From CAYTOJ01 sp964439415 (GTDB taxonomy: Bacteria > Pseudomonadota > Alphaproteobacteria > Rickettsiales > CAZAGG01): a stretch of DNA of 12,352 nt. Below, one piece after another: positions 1-6,732 of this stretch (position 1 is its first letter; each line of letters opens with the position of its first letter). The stretch lies in the NCBI GenBank assembly GCA_964439415.1, contig CAYTOJ010000055.1, positions 1-12,352 on the forward strand, read 5' to 3'. The notes beneath the pieces are model-generated. The model was not told the DNA's origin. It saw only the letters and a program-made list of their open reading frames with translations, and made no database searches. The translations under genes were made by a program, and so were the position numbers.

Positions 1-1045
1 GACTCTTTTGCATGGATTCTATAGTCACCCGCAAGGCGTGGCTGTCAAGATTGTTAATGGACTTTAAAAAGCTATTCAGGTGGCGGATAAATTCCTGGCG
101 ATCAATACGCGCATCAATACCTTCTGGTTGCCAGATGCGGCTGAGTGGCATGGCAGGACTGACAAAATCAGGATAGGCTCCCGCCACATATTTCTCCAGG
201 CTTGTGCCAAGCTCGGCTGAGAAAAAGTCCATAGTCTGTTTCAGCGCGAAGGCTATCTGCACCGGTAGTTCCTTTAAAACCAGGGTATTTTGTTCTTCAT
301 TGCCGAAGTATTCAATGAATCTAGCGGCCGCTTCACTTAAATTAGCGCGGTTGGCTGTAAAAACATCAATCCACATGGCCGAACCTGAGGCATAAAGGCG
401 GAAGAAGCGTTTGAATCCGTCATCCTGCGGCGGCCTTAAACCGCTCTGCGCCAGCAGACATGCGTAAGTAAAGGCCAGCAATTGCACCAGATGCGAGACA
501 ACGGCGTAAATCTTATCGTGCAGTCCGGCATCCATCTCAAAGGTGCTGGCGTTGAGCGATACCCAGAACTGATGCACAGTTTCCCTGTCCTCCAAAGTAT
601 GGGAATGGGTGGGGGTGATTATTACCCTGCGGCCACTGAACATATTGACATCAGCATACTGAAAACCCGCCTTCTCCCGCCCGGCCAAGGGGTGGGATGG
701 TACAAAGCGCGAAGCATGGCCGGATTTAAGCAGCGGCTCGACCACGCTCCACTTGACTGATCCTGTATCGGTTATCACGGCATCAGGATTTTTATAGGCC
801 AGTGCAGCGGCTGTAGAGGCAATGAAAGAAACAGGCGTGCATATCACGGCCAGATCGAATGGTTGCTCAAGCTCTGCAATGCTGGCGGCGGCACTGTCTA
901 TAATTCCGGCCTCCAGATTGCCGCTTCGAACCTCCACGCTGGAATCAACGCCGATTATATGGCACTGCCATGCAGCTTTCGCCGCCAGAGCGATGGAGGA
1001 TCCGATCTGCCCCAGCCCCACCACCACTAAATTTTTTACCTGCAT
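1..1045 (-). CDS. tyrA: Prephenate dehydrogenase (TyrA), 3' end beyond the window
   Basis: Probable NAD-dependent prephenate (or arogenate) dehydrogenase, the oxidative decarboxylation step of tyrosine synthesis in the cytoplasm. Reading from ATG at 1045, 348 codons stay open to the window edge without a stop, so the C-terminus is missing. Visible motifs are the Rossmann GLGQIG (residues 10-15), an Asp at residue 34 after beta-2 (favours NAD), ITDTGSVK (91-98), SHPLAG (117-122), HDKIYAVVSH (176-185) and the helical-domain signature RLYASGSAMWIDVF. These match the family in order. The family's usual SHLPH appears here as SHLVQ, so a normally conserved Pro-His pair is replaced. The visible part is already longer than many stand-alone TyrA proteins (about 290-310 residues), so a C-terminal extension is possible. 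A TATAAT box lies 25 bases upstream of the start. No other aromatic pathway gene is visible. Prephenate versus arogenate preference cannot be told. Confidence 0.9.
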   Translation of the reverse strand, partial: MQVKNLVVVGLGQIGSSIALAAKAAWQCHIIGVDSSVEVRSGNLEAGIIDSAAASIAELEQPFDLAVICTPVSFIASTAAALAYKNPDAVITDTGSVKWSVVEPLLKSGHASRFVPSHPLAGREKAGFQYADVNMFSGRRVIITPTHSHTLEDRETVHQFWVSLNASTFEMDAGLHDKIYAVVSHLVQLLAFTYACLLAQSGLRPPQDDGFKRFFRLYASGSAMWIDVFTANRANLSEAAARFIEYFGNEEQNTLVLKELPVQIAFALKQTMDFFSAELGTSLEKYVAGAYPDFVSPAMPLSRIWQPEGIDARIDRQEFIRHLNSFLKSINNLDSHALRVTIESMQKS

Positions 1046-1069
1046 ATGCTCATATCTTTAACTTATGAA

Positions 1070-1075
1070 ATTATA
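1070..1075 (-). promoter_or_regulatory. Candidate -10 box for tyrA
   Basis: On the minus strand this reads TATAAT, a perfect sigma-70 -10 hexamer. It would start transcription near 1063, giving a leader of about 18 bases before the tyrA ATG at 1045. No good -35 hexamer lies at 16-18 bases spacing; the upstream sequence is A-rich. The assignment rests on the -10 box and position only. Confidence 0.35.
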
Positions 1076-1117
1076 TGGATAAATCGCCCTAATTTTTCGT
1101 TAAGAATCCTGGAATCA

Positions 1118-1310
1118 GATATATCTATCGCACTTCAAGAGTGCGATAGATATATCCTTTTTGTTTTGTGCATGGCCGCCTCATCCTACGCTCAAGCTTC
1201 GGACGACAGGCCTCCAGCACCATGCACTTATATACTGCCCGCGCTACTTATGTGTGGAGCAATTGCAGTGTAAACGTGGATTCGGCTGGATTGCTTGGCC
1301 GCGTACACAT
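1118..1310 (+). repeat. Interspersed palindromic repeat, copy A (composite)
   Basis: First of three related elements in the window (others at 5054-5191 and 10181-10320). Hairpin 1 is a perfect 17-bp stem (1118-1134 with 1140-1156, loop TCAAG) followed by CTTTTTGTTTT. Hairpin 2 pairs GTGCATGG (1168-1175) with CCATGCAC (1220-1227). Hairpin 3 pairs TATACTGC (1231-1238) with GCAGTGTA (1265-1272), with one G-T wobble. From about 1231 to 1310 the sequence matches the reverse complement of copy C (for example GGATTCGGCTGGATTG at 1278-1293), with the stretch corresponding to TTAATTCGCGAGCAG lost. Copy A is therefore a forward 5' part joined to an inverted, decayed part. It lies between tyrA and tRNA-Ala, which diverge. 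Hairpin 1 with its T-run resembles a terminator, but no plus-strand gene ends here. Confidence 0.8.
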
Positions 1311-1325
1311 TTTGCAATCTTCTCT

Positions 1326-1352
1326 TTGACATTGTAATAAGCATAATATAAG
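1326..1352 (+). promoter_or_regulatory. Promoter of tRNA-Ala
   Basis: A perfect TTGACA (1326-1331) is followed after 15 bases by TATAAG (1347-1352). Initiation near 1360 would leave about 13 bases of leader before the tRNA at 1373. The spacer is short, but the perfect -35 and the position directly ahead of a stable RNA gene support it. It begins just after repeat copy A. Confidence 0.5.
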
Positions 1353-1372
1353 CAATCCTCTTCTTAGATATT

Positions 1373-1447
1373 GGGGGCTTAGCTCAGCGGGAGAGCACCT
1401 GCCTTGCACGCAGGGGGTCATGGGTTCAAATCCCTTAGCCTCCACCA
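1373..1447 (+). tRNA. tRNA-Ala(UGC), CCA encoded
   Basis: A full cloverleaf can be drawn. Acceptor stem GGGGGCT pairs with AGCCTCC and includes the G3-U70 wobble that identifies alanine tRNA. The anticodon stem CCTGC/GCAGG encloses the loop CTTGCAC, giving anticodon UGC. The T arm contains GGTTCAAAT. Discriminator A is at 1444 and CCA is encoded at 1445-1447. The gene stands alone here; no rRNA genes flank it, although this isoacceptor often sits in the 16S-23S spacer. Confidence 0.97.
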
Positions 1448-1602
1448 CCCTACGCCCTGCGGGCTTTGGGTGGCGCAGCCAAGAGGAGCATCATCCACTT
1501 GGGCGGTGAGGGGCTGGAGCAGTATATTGCCAGCAATTTGTATACCACAAAATAACCATCTTGTAGTAATGTCTCTGGAAACACTTATAAAAATAAGAGT
1601 TA

Positions 1603-1902
1603 ATGCCGGAAGATAAAACTAATTTCGCGGAGAAAATTTTCCTGAAATCCTTCGGAGGTATTTTTCTATACCGCGCCTTCAGTATGGAAAATGAATCGGT
1701 GTTTTTCTATGTCCTGATTCGGGGGGATAAATTAAAGGCATTTAAGGATAAGATAGATAAAAAACAGCCGTTTGATATTGCGCACTATGGAAAGATATTA
1801 ATTTCCGGCTATGGCGAACCTGACGAAGCAGTAAGGGGATATATGGAAAAAGAGTTTGGTTTTCAGCACGATAAGGCCATAGAAATTAATATAAATAATT
1901 AA
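1603..1902 (+). CDS. Small protein of unknown function (99 aa)
   Basis: I do not recognise the family. The 99-residue product has no signal peptide or membrane segment. It reads like a compact alpha/beta cytoplasmic protein, with beta-like stretches (GGIFLYRAF, SVFFYVLIRG, GKILISGYGEP) and a charged helical middle (KLKAFKDKIDKKQPFD). The pattern YGEP followed by VRGYMEKEFGF near the C-terminus looks like a conserved motif rather than chance. Start codon context is weak (AAGAG about 5 bases before ATG). It ends 3 bases before the stop of the convergent sensor kinase gene, a packing typical of real genes. Between the tRNA and this gene (1448-1602) I see a GC-rich inverted repeat (CGCCCTGCGGGC near 1453) and an 11-base match to the end of the palindromic repeat (1517-1527), but no gene. 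Confidence 0.65.
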   Translation: MPEDKTNFAEKIFLKSFGGIFLYRAFSMENESVFFYVLIRGDKLKAFKDKIDKKQPFDIAHYGKILISGYGEPDEAVRGYMEKEFGFQHDKAIEININN

Positions 1903-1905
1903 TGC

Positions 1906-3306
1906 CTATACTACACCGCTTACGGTCAGAATTGCTTTAAGTCCTGTGGGTGTGTTGCTGGTCAGCATCAGTCTTCCGCCATGTAGTTTAGCAACTGCCT
2001 CGGTTAAACTAAGCCCCAGCCCCGTACCTTTAGTTGAGCGGCTTTTCTCCAATCGGTAAAAGCGCTCCTTCACTTTTTCCCTGAATTCTTCCGGTATTCC
2101 TGAGCCTGTATCGGCAATGCTCAGGCAGGCTTTAGCGATGCCGCCTTTATTTATATCAAAATCCCCGTCTACCTTCAGCTCCACGTTAATTTCCCCGCCG
2201 TCAGGCGTGTATTTAATGGCGTTATCCAGGAGATTGGCTATTGCCTGAGATAATAAATGCCTGTCGCCGTTCACCTGGATTGAAGGCGCGATTGACTGCC
2301 GCATTTTAATATTCTTCTCCTCAGCGATTACTGCGTAAAAATCGTATACATCCTGAGTTATCTGGGAGAAGTCAAATACAGCGAAAAGCTCAGTTCCTGC
2401 GCCGCTCTCCGCCTCTGAGATTCTCAGTATGGCGTTGAATGTGGCAACTAGCAGGTCAATATCCTTAGTTACAGCCTTTATTTCAGTAAAAACCGCATCA
2501 CCTTGCGGGCGCGTGACCAGCATGTTCTCAAGGCGGTTGCGCATACGGTTCAGCGGTGTGCGCAGGTCATGAGCAATGTTGTGGGAAATAACCCTGATAC
2601 CATCCACCAGTTCGTTAATCCGCCCCATCATGGCGTTAAAATTCTGGCTGAGCATATCGAACTCGTCCCCGCTGCCGCTTACCTGAACACGTTCATTTAA
2701 ATGTCCGGCCATAACTTTGCGGCAAACCTGGTTCAGGCGCTCCACCCTGCGCTTGACAATTTTTGTAAGCAGGATTCCGCCGATTATTCCTACTGCAAAA
2801 ATAATGGTGATTATAATGTAGAAGGTATGGGTAATACCGCTGCGTAATTTCTGCACATGCCACAGGTTGTAGCCAACCATAAGCAGGTAATTACCGGGCA
2901 GGGTCACGGTACGCGCCAGAGCCGGCGCCCAGTAGGTTCCGCCATCGCGCTGCACTTTTGGTATGAAGGTTATCCAGGCCTCACCACGGGTGGAGCCACC
3001 CGGCCAGGTATCCACATTCCCCGCTATCACCTGCCAGTCAGGGTTTATAAGCATGAAAAAACTCATGCGATCAAAATCCCTGGTGATCAGCTCATCAATG
3101 ATTTTTACAGCCTCCTTGCGGCCACCATCTTCCATGCCGGTTTTAATCTGGCCGATCTGGCTGTTGACGATGTTTTTGATCTGACCTTCAATATCCTGCA
3201 GAGCAGCTTGATAGACAAAACTGAGGACGGCGACCGCTGAAACCGCAAAAATAGCAACGTATAGTAGTGTAAAGTGAAAAGTTGATGAGCGCAAAAACCT
3301 GAACAT
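1906..3306 (-). CDS. HAMP-containing sensor histidine kinase
   Basis: Inner-membrane two-component sensor kinase, 466 residues. Order: transmembrane helix 1 (about 11-32), extracytoplasmic sensor region (about 33-155), transmembrane helix 2 (about 160-182), HAMP linker (about 183-235), HisKA dimerisation domain with HDLRTPL (phosphoacceptor His246), then the ATPase domain with N box NLLDNAIKYT (Asn362), G1 DTGSGIP (399-405), F box RFYRLEKSRS and G2 KGTGLGLSL. All catalytic boxes are present, so it should be active. The sensor region is not recognised and the ligand is unknown. The gene starts 40 bases after the ftsZ stop in the same direction and could be cotranscribed with it. No response regulator is adjacent. 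No strong Shine-Dalgarno precedes the ATG at 3306, but the membrane helix at once after it supports this start. Confidence 0.92.
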   Translation of the reverse strand: MFRFLRSSTFHFTLLYVAIFAVSAVAVLSFVYQAALQDIEGQIKNIVNSQIGQIKTGMEDGGRKEAVKIIDELITRDFDRMSFFMLINPDWQVIAGNVDTWPGGSTRGEAWITFIPKVQRDGGTYWAPALARTVTLPGNYLLMVGYNLWHVQKLRSGITHTFYIIITIIFAVGIIGGILLTKIVKRRVERLNQVCRKVMAGHLNERVQVSGSGDEFDMLSQNFNAMMGRINELVDGIRVISHNIAHDLRTPLNRMRNRLENMLVTRPQGDAVFTEIKAVTKDIDLLVATFNAILRISEAESGAGTELFAVFDFSQITQDVYDFYAVIAEEKNIKMRQSIAPSIQVNGDRHLLSQAIANLLDNAIKYTPDGGEINVELKVDGDFDINKGGIAKACLSIADTGSGIPEEFREKVKERFYRLEKSRSTKGTGLGLSLTEAVAKLHGGRLMLTSNTPTGLKAILTVSGVV

Positions 3307-3346
3307 AAAGAATTTTATTCAAGTAAATATGACCATGCGCACTGTA

Positions 3347-4903
3347 TTATGATTGCTTGCGCCTGAGAAATGCCGGAACTTCTTCCATATCTACATATCT
3401 GTCATCGTCATCTTCTCTGGATTTTACCTGAGAAGCGGTAAATAAATCAGCCTTTTCACGCTGGACAGGCCTGTTTTCCTGTGGTGCAGCGGCTTGAGGT
3501 GGGCGGCCTACCAGGCCAAGTTTCTGAAGTAGTGAAAATGAATTCTCCCGCGCCTGGGCTGCTATTCTGCTCCCCGCATGTTGCGGCTGTTGTTTTTCTC
3601 TCTCTACCGGAGGTTTTAATTCTATCCTTGCTTGCGGTTCAGTTTCCCTGGAAGTTACTGGTGTTTCGTGCCTTAGTTCTGCATTATGCGCTGTGAAATT
3701 TTTTTTTTCCTCCAGTGCAGATTGCGATGTGCCTGCTTGAGCCGGATAATGCTGATGCAGTGGAAAGCTATCAGCCTTTGGCATCTCAGACGGCCTTGTT
3801 GGTTGCATTTTCTGCTGCGCCGGGTTAAATCCTGTAGTCATTGCGGCGAAGGCTGTGCGCCTTGCATCATTATTAGCACTGAAGGGTTGGTTTTGCTGAG
3901 CCGACTGAATAAGCGGCTGCGCAAGTTTGTTTTGATCGCCCCCAATTCCAGTGGACACAACCGATACCCGGATTTTACCAGTCATATCCTTATTAAAGGT
4001 TGAGCCGAAGATAATATTAGCTTCCGGGTCTACTTCCTCGCGGATGCGGTTGGCGGCCTCATCAACTTCAAACAGTGTCATATCCGGCCCGCCGGTGATG
4101 TTTATAAGCACACCGCGTGCGCCCTTCATTGAAATATCATCCAGCAACGGGTTGGAAATGGCGGCCTCTGCTGCATCCAGTGCGCGCCTGTCGCCTTCGC
4201 CCTCGCCAGTGCCCATCATGGCTTTGCCCATCTCGCTCATAACTGTGCGGATATCAGCAAAGTCCAGATTTATCAGCCCCGGCATTATCATTAAATCAGT
4301 AATTCCGCGCACGCCTGCATGCAGAACATCATCCGCCATTTTGAAAGCATCGGCGAATGTTGTGCGCTCATTAGCGAGGCGGAAAAGATTCTGATTAGGA
4401 ATAATTATAAGGGTGTCAACATAGCGCTGCAACTCAACAATGCCGGATTCAGCAATGCGCATACGGTGTACGCCCTCAAACTGGAACGGCTTGGTGATTA
4501 CCCCTACGGTGAGAATATTATTATCCTTGGCCATTTTTGCGATTACCGGAGCCGCACCAGTACCGGTTCCACCGCCCATTCCGGCGGTGATAAACACCAT
4601 ATTGCTCCCCAGGATATGGCTCTCGATTTCATCCATTGATTCTTCCGCCGCGCTTGCGCCTACCTGCGGAGTGGCTCCCGCGCCAAGCCCCTGGGTTATC
4701 CGTGCCCCCAGTTGAATGCGCTTTTCGCATATTGAGTTATCAAGCGCCTGAGCATCGGTATTGGCAACTATGAAGTTAACACCCTCTAAACTGGAGGCGA
4801 TCATGTTATTCACAGCATTACCGCCAGCACCGCCCACGCCTATAACGGTTATAACAGGCTTCAAATTATTCGCTTTAGGTGGTAGCTGGATGTTGATTGT
4901 CAT
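3347..4903 (-). CDS. ftsZ: Cell division protein FtsZ
   Basis: Tubulin-like GTPase that polymerises into the Z ring at mid-cell. The 518-residue protein starts at ATG 4903, not at the in-frame ATG at 4999. GGAGG lies 7 bases before 4903, and family homology begins there; the 32 extra codons upstream look unrelated. GTP-binding motifs are GVGGAGGNA (22-30) and the tubulin signature GGGTGTGAAP (110-119). The T7 synergy loop NLDFAD (near 212-217) supplies the catalytic acids. After about residue 320 comes a long Q/P/A-rich linker, then an acidic stretch and the C-terminal peptide VPAFLRRK that binds FtsA or ZipA-type partners. Long linkers are common in alphaproteobacteria. ftsQ, ftsA, murC and lpxC, its usual neighbours, are absent here. 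A sensor kinase follows instead. Confidence 0.98.
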   Translation of the reverse strand: MTINIQLPPKANNLKPVITVIGVGGAGGNAVNNMIASSLEGVNFIVANTDAQALDNSICEKRIQLGARITQGLGAGATPQVGASAAEESMDEIESHILGSNMVFITAGMGGGTGTGAAPVIAKMAKDNNILTVGVITKPFQFEGVHRMRIAESGIVELQRYVDTLIIIPNQNLFRLANERTTFADAFKMADDVLHAGVRGITDLMIMPGLINLDFADIRTVMSEMGKAMMGTGEGEGDRRALDAAEAAISNPLLDDISMKGARGVLINITGGPDMTLFEVDEAANRIREEVDPEANIIFGSTFNKDMTGKIRVSVVSTGIGGDQNKLAQPLIQSAQQNQPFSANNDARRTAFAAMTTGFNPAQQKMQPTRPSEMPKADSFPLHQHYPAQAGTSQSALEEKKNFTAHNAELRHETPVTSRETEPQARIELKPPVEREKQQPQHAGSRIAAQARENSFSLLQKLGLVGRPPQAAAPQENRPVQREKADLFTASQVKSREDDDDRYVDMEEVPAFLRRKQS

Positions 4904-4910
4904 ACTGTTG

Positions 4911-4915
4911 CCTCC
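4911..4915 (-). promoter_or_regulatory. Ribosome binding site that fixes the ftsZ start
   Basis: Reads GGAGG on the minus strand with 7 bases to the ATG at 4903. It favours that start over the upstream in-frame ATG at 4999. Confidence 0.85.
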
Positions 4916-4975
4916 GGCGGCCTGGTTTTTTGTTTTTGCTCTTGTTCGACTGCTGCGCTTACAATCGGATTCTAA

Positions 4976-5004
4976 TATATAAGCCCTAAGACGCAACAAG
5001 GCAA
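4976..5004 (-). promoter_or_regulatory. Candidate ftsZ promoter
   Basis: On the minus strand TTGCCT (5004-4999) and TATATA (4981-4976) are separated by 17 bases, giving a leader of about 65 bases before the ftsZ ATG. TATATT two bases on is an alternative -10. It lies between repeat copy B and ftsZ. This is a consensus match by eye only. Confidence 0.35.
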
Positions 5005-5053
5005 TTAACTTTGAACATAAAAATTAAGAGCCAGAAATTGTGGGGCTGAGCAA

Positions 5054-5191
5054 TATACCTCTCGCACTTCAAGAGTGCGATAGGTATATCTTTTATATTT
5101 TGCGCATGGCCGCCAACCCAGCCCCATGCGCTTCTATACTGCTCGCGAATTAATTGCAAAGAACCCACACTCTTCATACGCGAGCAGTATA
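5054..5191 (+). repeat. Interspersed palindromic repeat, copy B
   Basis: The most complete copy, about 138 bp. Hairpin 1 pairs 5054-5068 with 5074-5088 (15 bp, one mismatch, loop TCAAG) and is followed by TCTTTTATATTTT. Hairpin 2 pairs GCGCATGG (5102-5109) with CCATGCGC (5124-5131). Hairpin 3 is a perfect 13-bp stem, TATACTGCTCGCG (5135-5147) with CGCGAGCAGTATA (5179-5191), loop 31 bases. It ends 5 bases from the stop codon of the minus-strand methyltransferase and lies upstream of ftsZ. Its T-run is on the plus strand, the wrong side to terminate the methyltransferase gene. Copy C is about 80 percent identical by eye. An open frame of 63 codons on the minus strand (4986-5177) is mostly repeat and is not taken as a gene. 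Confidence 0.88.
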
Positions 5192-5196
5192 TATCG

Positions 5197-5910
5197 CTAC
5201 AGGCTTTTAGCTTTAATTATGAACTGATACGACCCGGTCAGGCGGGCGAAGGATTTATCATCAATGCCCAAAGCCTGAAGTGAGGGAGCCATGGCGTTTA
5301 AAAATCCCTCATGATTTAAATCAGGATTCAGACGGCTTTTAATTGATAGGTTGCGGCCAGCCACAAATTCCACCTTAAAGTCGGCATTTTCAAACATCCT
5401 GATTATTTCAAAACAGGTAAAGAAGCGGATGTGCGTGCGGTCAAGCAGCCCCATCTCGGTATATTCCCATTTGCCGCGCAGCAGGCTATATAAAAGCGTC
5501 CAGTGCTGGGTGTTAGGAATACAGGCAAGGATAACCCCATCAGCGGCCAGCCATTTTTTATGCCGTTCCAGGATTTCCCAGGGGTTATTCAGATGCTCTA
5601 AAACATCGCCATAGATAATGCAGTCAAATTTCTTCTTGCCCATTTTAAGGTCTTTCAATTCAACCTTTTCCACAGGCTTCACTACAACGGCATCTAATCT
5701 TTGCTGAGCAATCTCAGCAGCCTCCTGAATCATTTCTATACCAATGAAATGCGAGCCTGGATTAGCGGCTTTATACTTCTCGCCAAGCGCACCTGCGGCG
5801 CAGCCAACTTCCAGCACAAACCCTAGATTCGCCGGAATATGTTTTAGAAGGTCGTAATTGACATTGTCATAATAATTATATTTAGGCTTTTCCGCCTGCT
5901 GTGCTGTCAT
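5197..5910 (-). CDS. Class I SAM-dependent methyltransferase
   Basis: Cytoplasmic methyltransferase of the Methyltransf_11/23 type, 237 residues, substrate unknown. The Rossmann core shows motif I EVGCAAGALG (34-43), an acidic residue after beta-2 in GIEM (Glu59) for ribose binding, and the post-II segment IIYGDVLEHL (98-107). LLDRTHIRFFT (155-165) is a signature I associate with methyltransferases found near glycosyltransferases and in surface-polysaccharide clusters. The N-terminal YNYYDNVNYDLLKHIP also fits that group. No sugar gene lies nearby, so the link to glycan modification is only a family hint. It is transcribed divergently from the HAD phosphatase with 59 bases between starts. Repeat copy B abuts its 3' end. 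Confidence 0.88.
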   Translation of the reverse strand: MTAQQAEKPKYNYYDNVNYDLLKHIPANLGFVLEVGCAAGALGEKYKAANPGSHFIGIEMIQEAAEIAQQRLDAVVVKPVEKVELKDLKMGKKKFDCIIYGDVLEHLNNPWEILERHKKWLAADGVILACIPNTQHWTLLYSLLRGKWEYTEMGLLDRTHIRFFTCFEIIRMFENADFKVEFVAGRNLSIKSRLNPDLNHEGFLNAMAPSLQALGIDDKSFARLTGSYQFIIKAKSL

Positions 5911-5969
5911 ATTCTGCTTACATTTTATAAAGTCTTAATATCTAAAACTCGAAAATTATACAAGCCCCC

Positions 5970-6656
5970 ATGCATTTATCGCAATTTCATTTGCCAGATG
6001 ACACGCTGTATGAGCGGATAGTGTTCTGCGATTTTGACGGCACTATCACCAGGCAGGAAACCTTTGTTGAGGTTCTGAATCATTTCTCGCCGAGGTTGGC
6101 GCAGGAAATCATCCCGCGCATATATAACCGTGAAATCACCCTGCGGGAGGGGGTGCGCAGCATAGTGCAGGATATTCCTGCAAACCGTCTGCCGGATATA
6201 ATTGAATTTGTACGGGACAAACCAATTAGAAAGGGTTTTGATAAATTACTGGACTTTCTGGCGGAAAACGGTGTGCCGCTGGTTATAATCTCCGGCGGTC
6301 TGCTTGATATAGTAAACGCGGTGCTGGGTGAATATACGGCAAAAATTCATGCTGTTTACGCCCTGAAACTGGATGCAACTGGCGAGAAGATTCAGGTAAT
6401 ATCACCTGTTGAGGATGAATTTGAGCTGGTTTCCAAACCATCAATCATGAAGTTGTTCAATTATAAGGAATCTGTTGCAATCGGCGATTCCATAACCGAT
6501 GTGGCAATGAGTCTGGAGGCGGATATAGTCTTCGCCCGCGACCGCCTGGCGGGTTATCTGTTGGAACGCAGCAAACCCTTCTTTGAGTGGAATAATTTTG
6601 TGGATGTAGCTAATCATCTGAAAACTCTGTGGAATCTATATGGGCGGATTAATTAA
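5970..6656 (+). CDS. MtnX-like HAD-IB family phosphatase
   Basis: Haloacid dehalogenase superfamily phosphatase of 228 residues, cytoplasmic. Motif I is FCDFDGTIT with nucleophile Asp21 and acid/base Asp23. Motif II is IISGG (Ser108). Motif III is the Lys of SKPS (Lys156). Motif IV is IGDSITDV (Asp173, Asp177) followed by FARD. The spacing and the stretches ITLREGV, IRKGFDKLLDF and SKPS match MtnX, which dephosphorylates 2-hydroxy-3-keto-5-methylthiopentenyl-1-phosphate in methionine salvage. No other salvage gene is in the window, and phosphoserine phosphatase-like enzymes share the fold, so the substrate is uncertain. The ATG at 5970 has no strong ribosome site. The core motif starts at residue 19, so a slightly later start is possible. 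Confidence 0.85.
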   Translation: MHLSQFHLPDDTLYERIVFCDFDGTITRQETFVEVLNHFSPRLAQEIIPRIYNREITLREGVRSIVQDIPANRLPDIIEFVRDKPIRKGFDKLLDFLAENGVPLVIISGGLLDIVNAVLGEYTAKIHAVYALKLDATGEKIQVISPVEDEFELVSKPSIMKLFNYKESVAIGDSITDVAMSLEADIVFARDRLAGYLLERSKPFFEWNNFVDVANHLKTLWNLYGRIN

Positions 6657-6696
6657 GGGTGGATTACCTTTTTAAGGCATTTTAAGCAAAGATTAA

Positions 6697-6702
6697 TATA
6701 AT
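6697..6702 (+). promoter_or_regulatory. Candidate -10 box for the PleC-like kinase gene
   Basis: A perfect TATAAT 30 bases before the ATG at 6733, in an A/T-rich gap of 76 bases. No convincing -35 hexamer at normal spacing (TTTAAG at 6671 is 20 bases away). Tentative. Confidence 0.3.
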
Positions 6703-6732
6703 GCTTGCCAAGTAATTAATGTTTCATAATTA

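Noticed and set aside
1118..1167. Hairpin plus T-run read as a rho-independent terminator
   Set aside because: No plus-strand gene ends upstream, and the same hairpin in copies B and C sits in unrelated contexts. It is part of the repeat.
1445..1471. CCACCC...GGGTGG inverted repeat as a tRNA terminator
   Set aside because: The left arm overlaps the tRNA CCA end and no T-run follows.
1517..1527. GAGCAGTATAT downstream of tRNA-Ala, matching the end of repeat hairpin 3
   Set aside because: Only 11 bases match and no other part of the repeat can be aligned nearby. It may be a remnant but is too short to call.
4986..5177. A 63-codon open frame on the minus strand upstream of ftsZ
   Set aside because: It is mostly repeat copy B read backwards and has no family features. 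Similar frames across copies A (1046-1273) and C (10077-10412) are also repeat translations.
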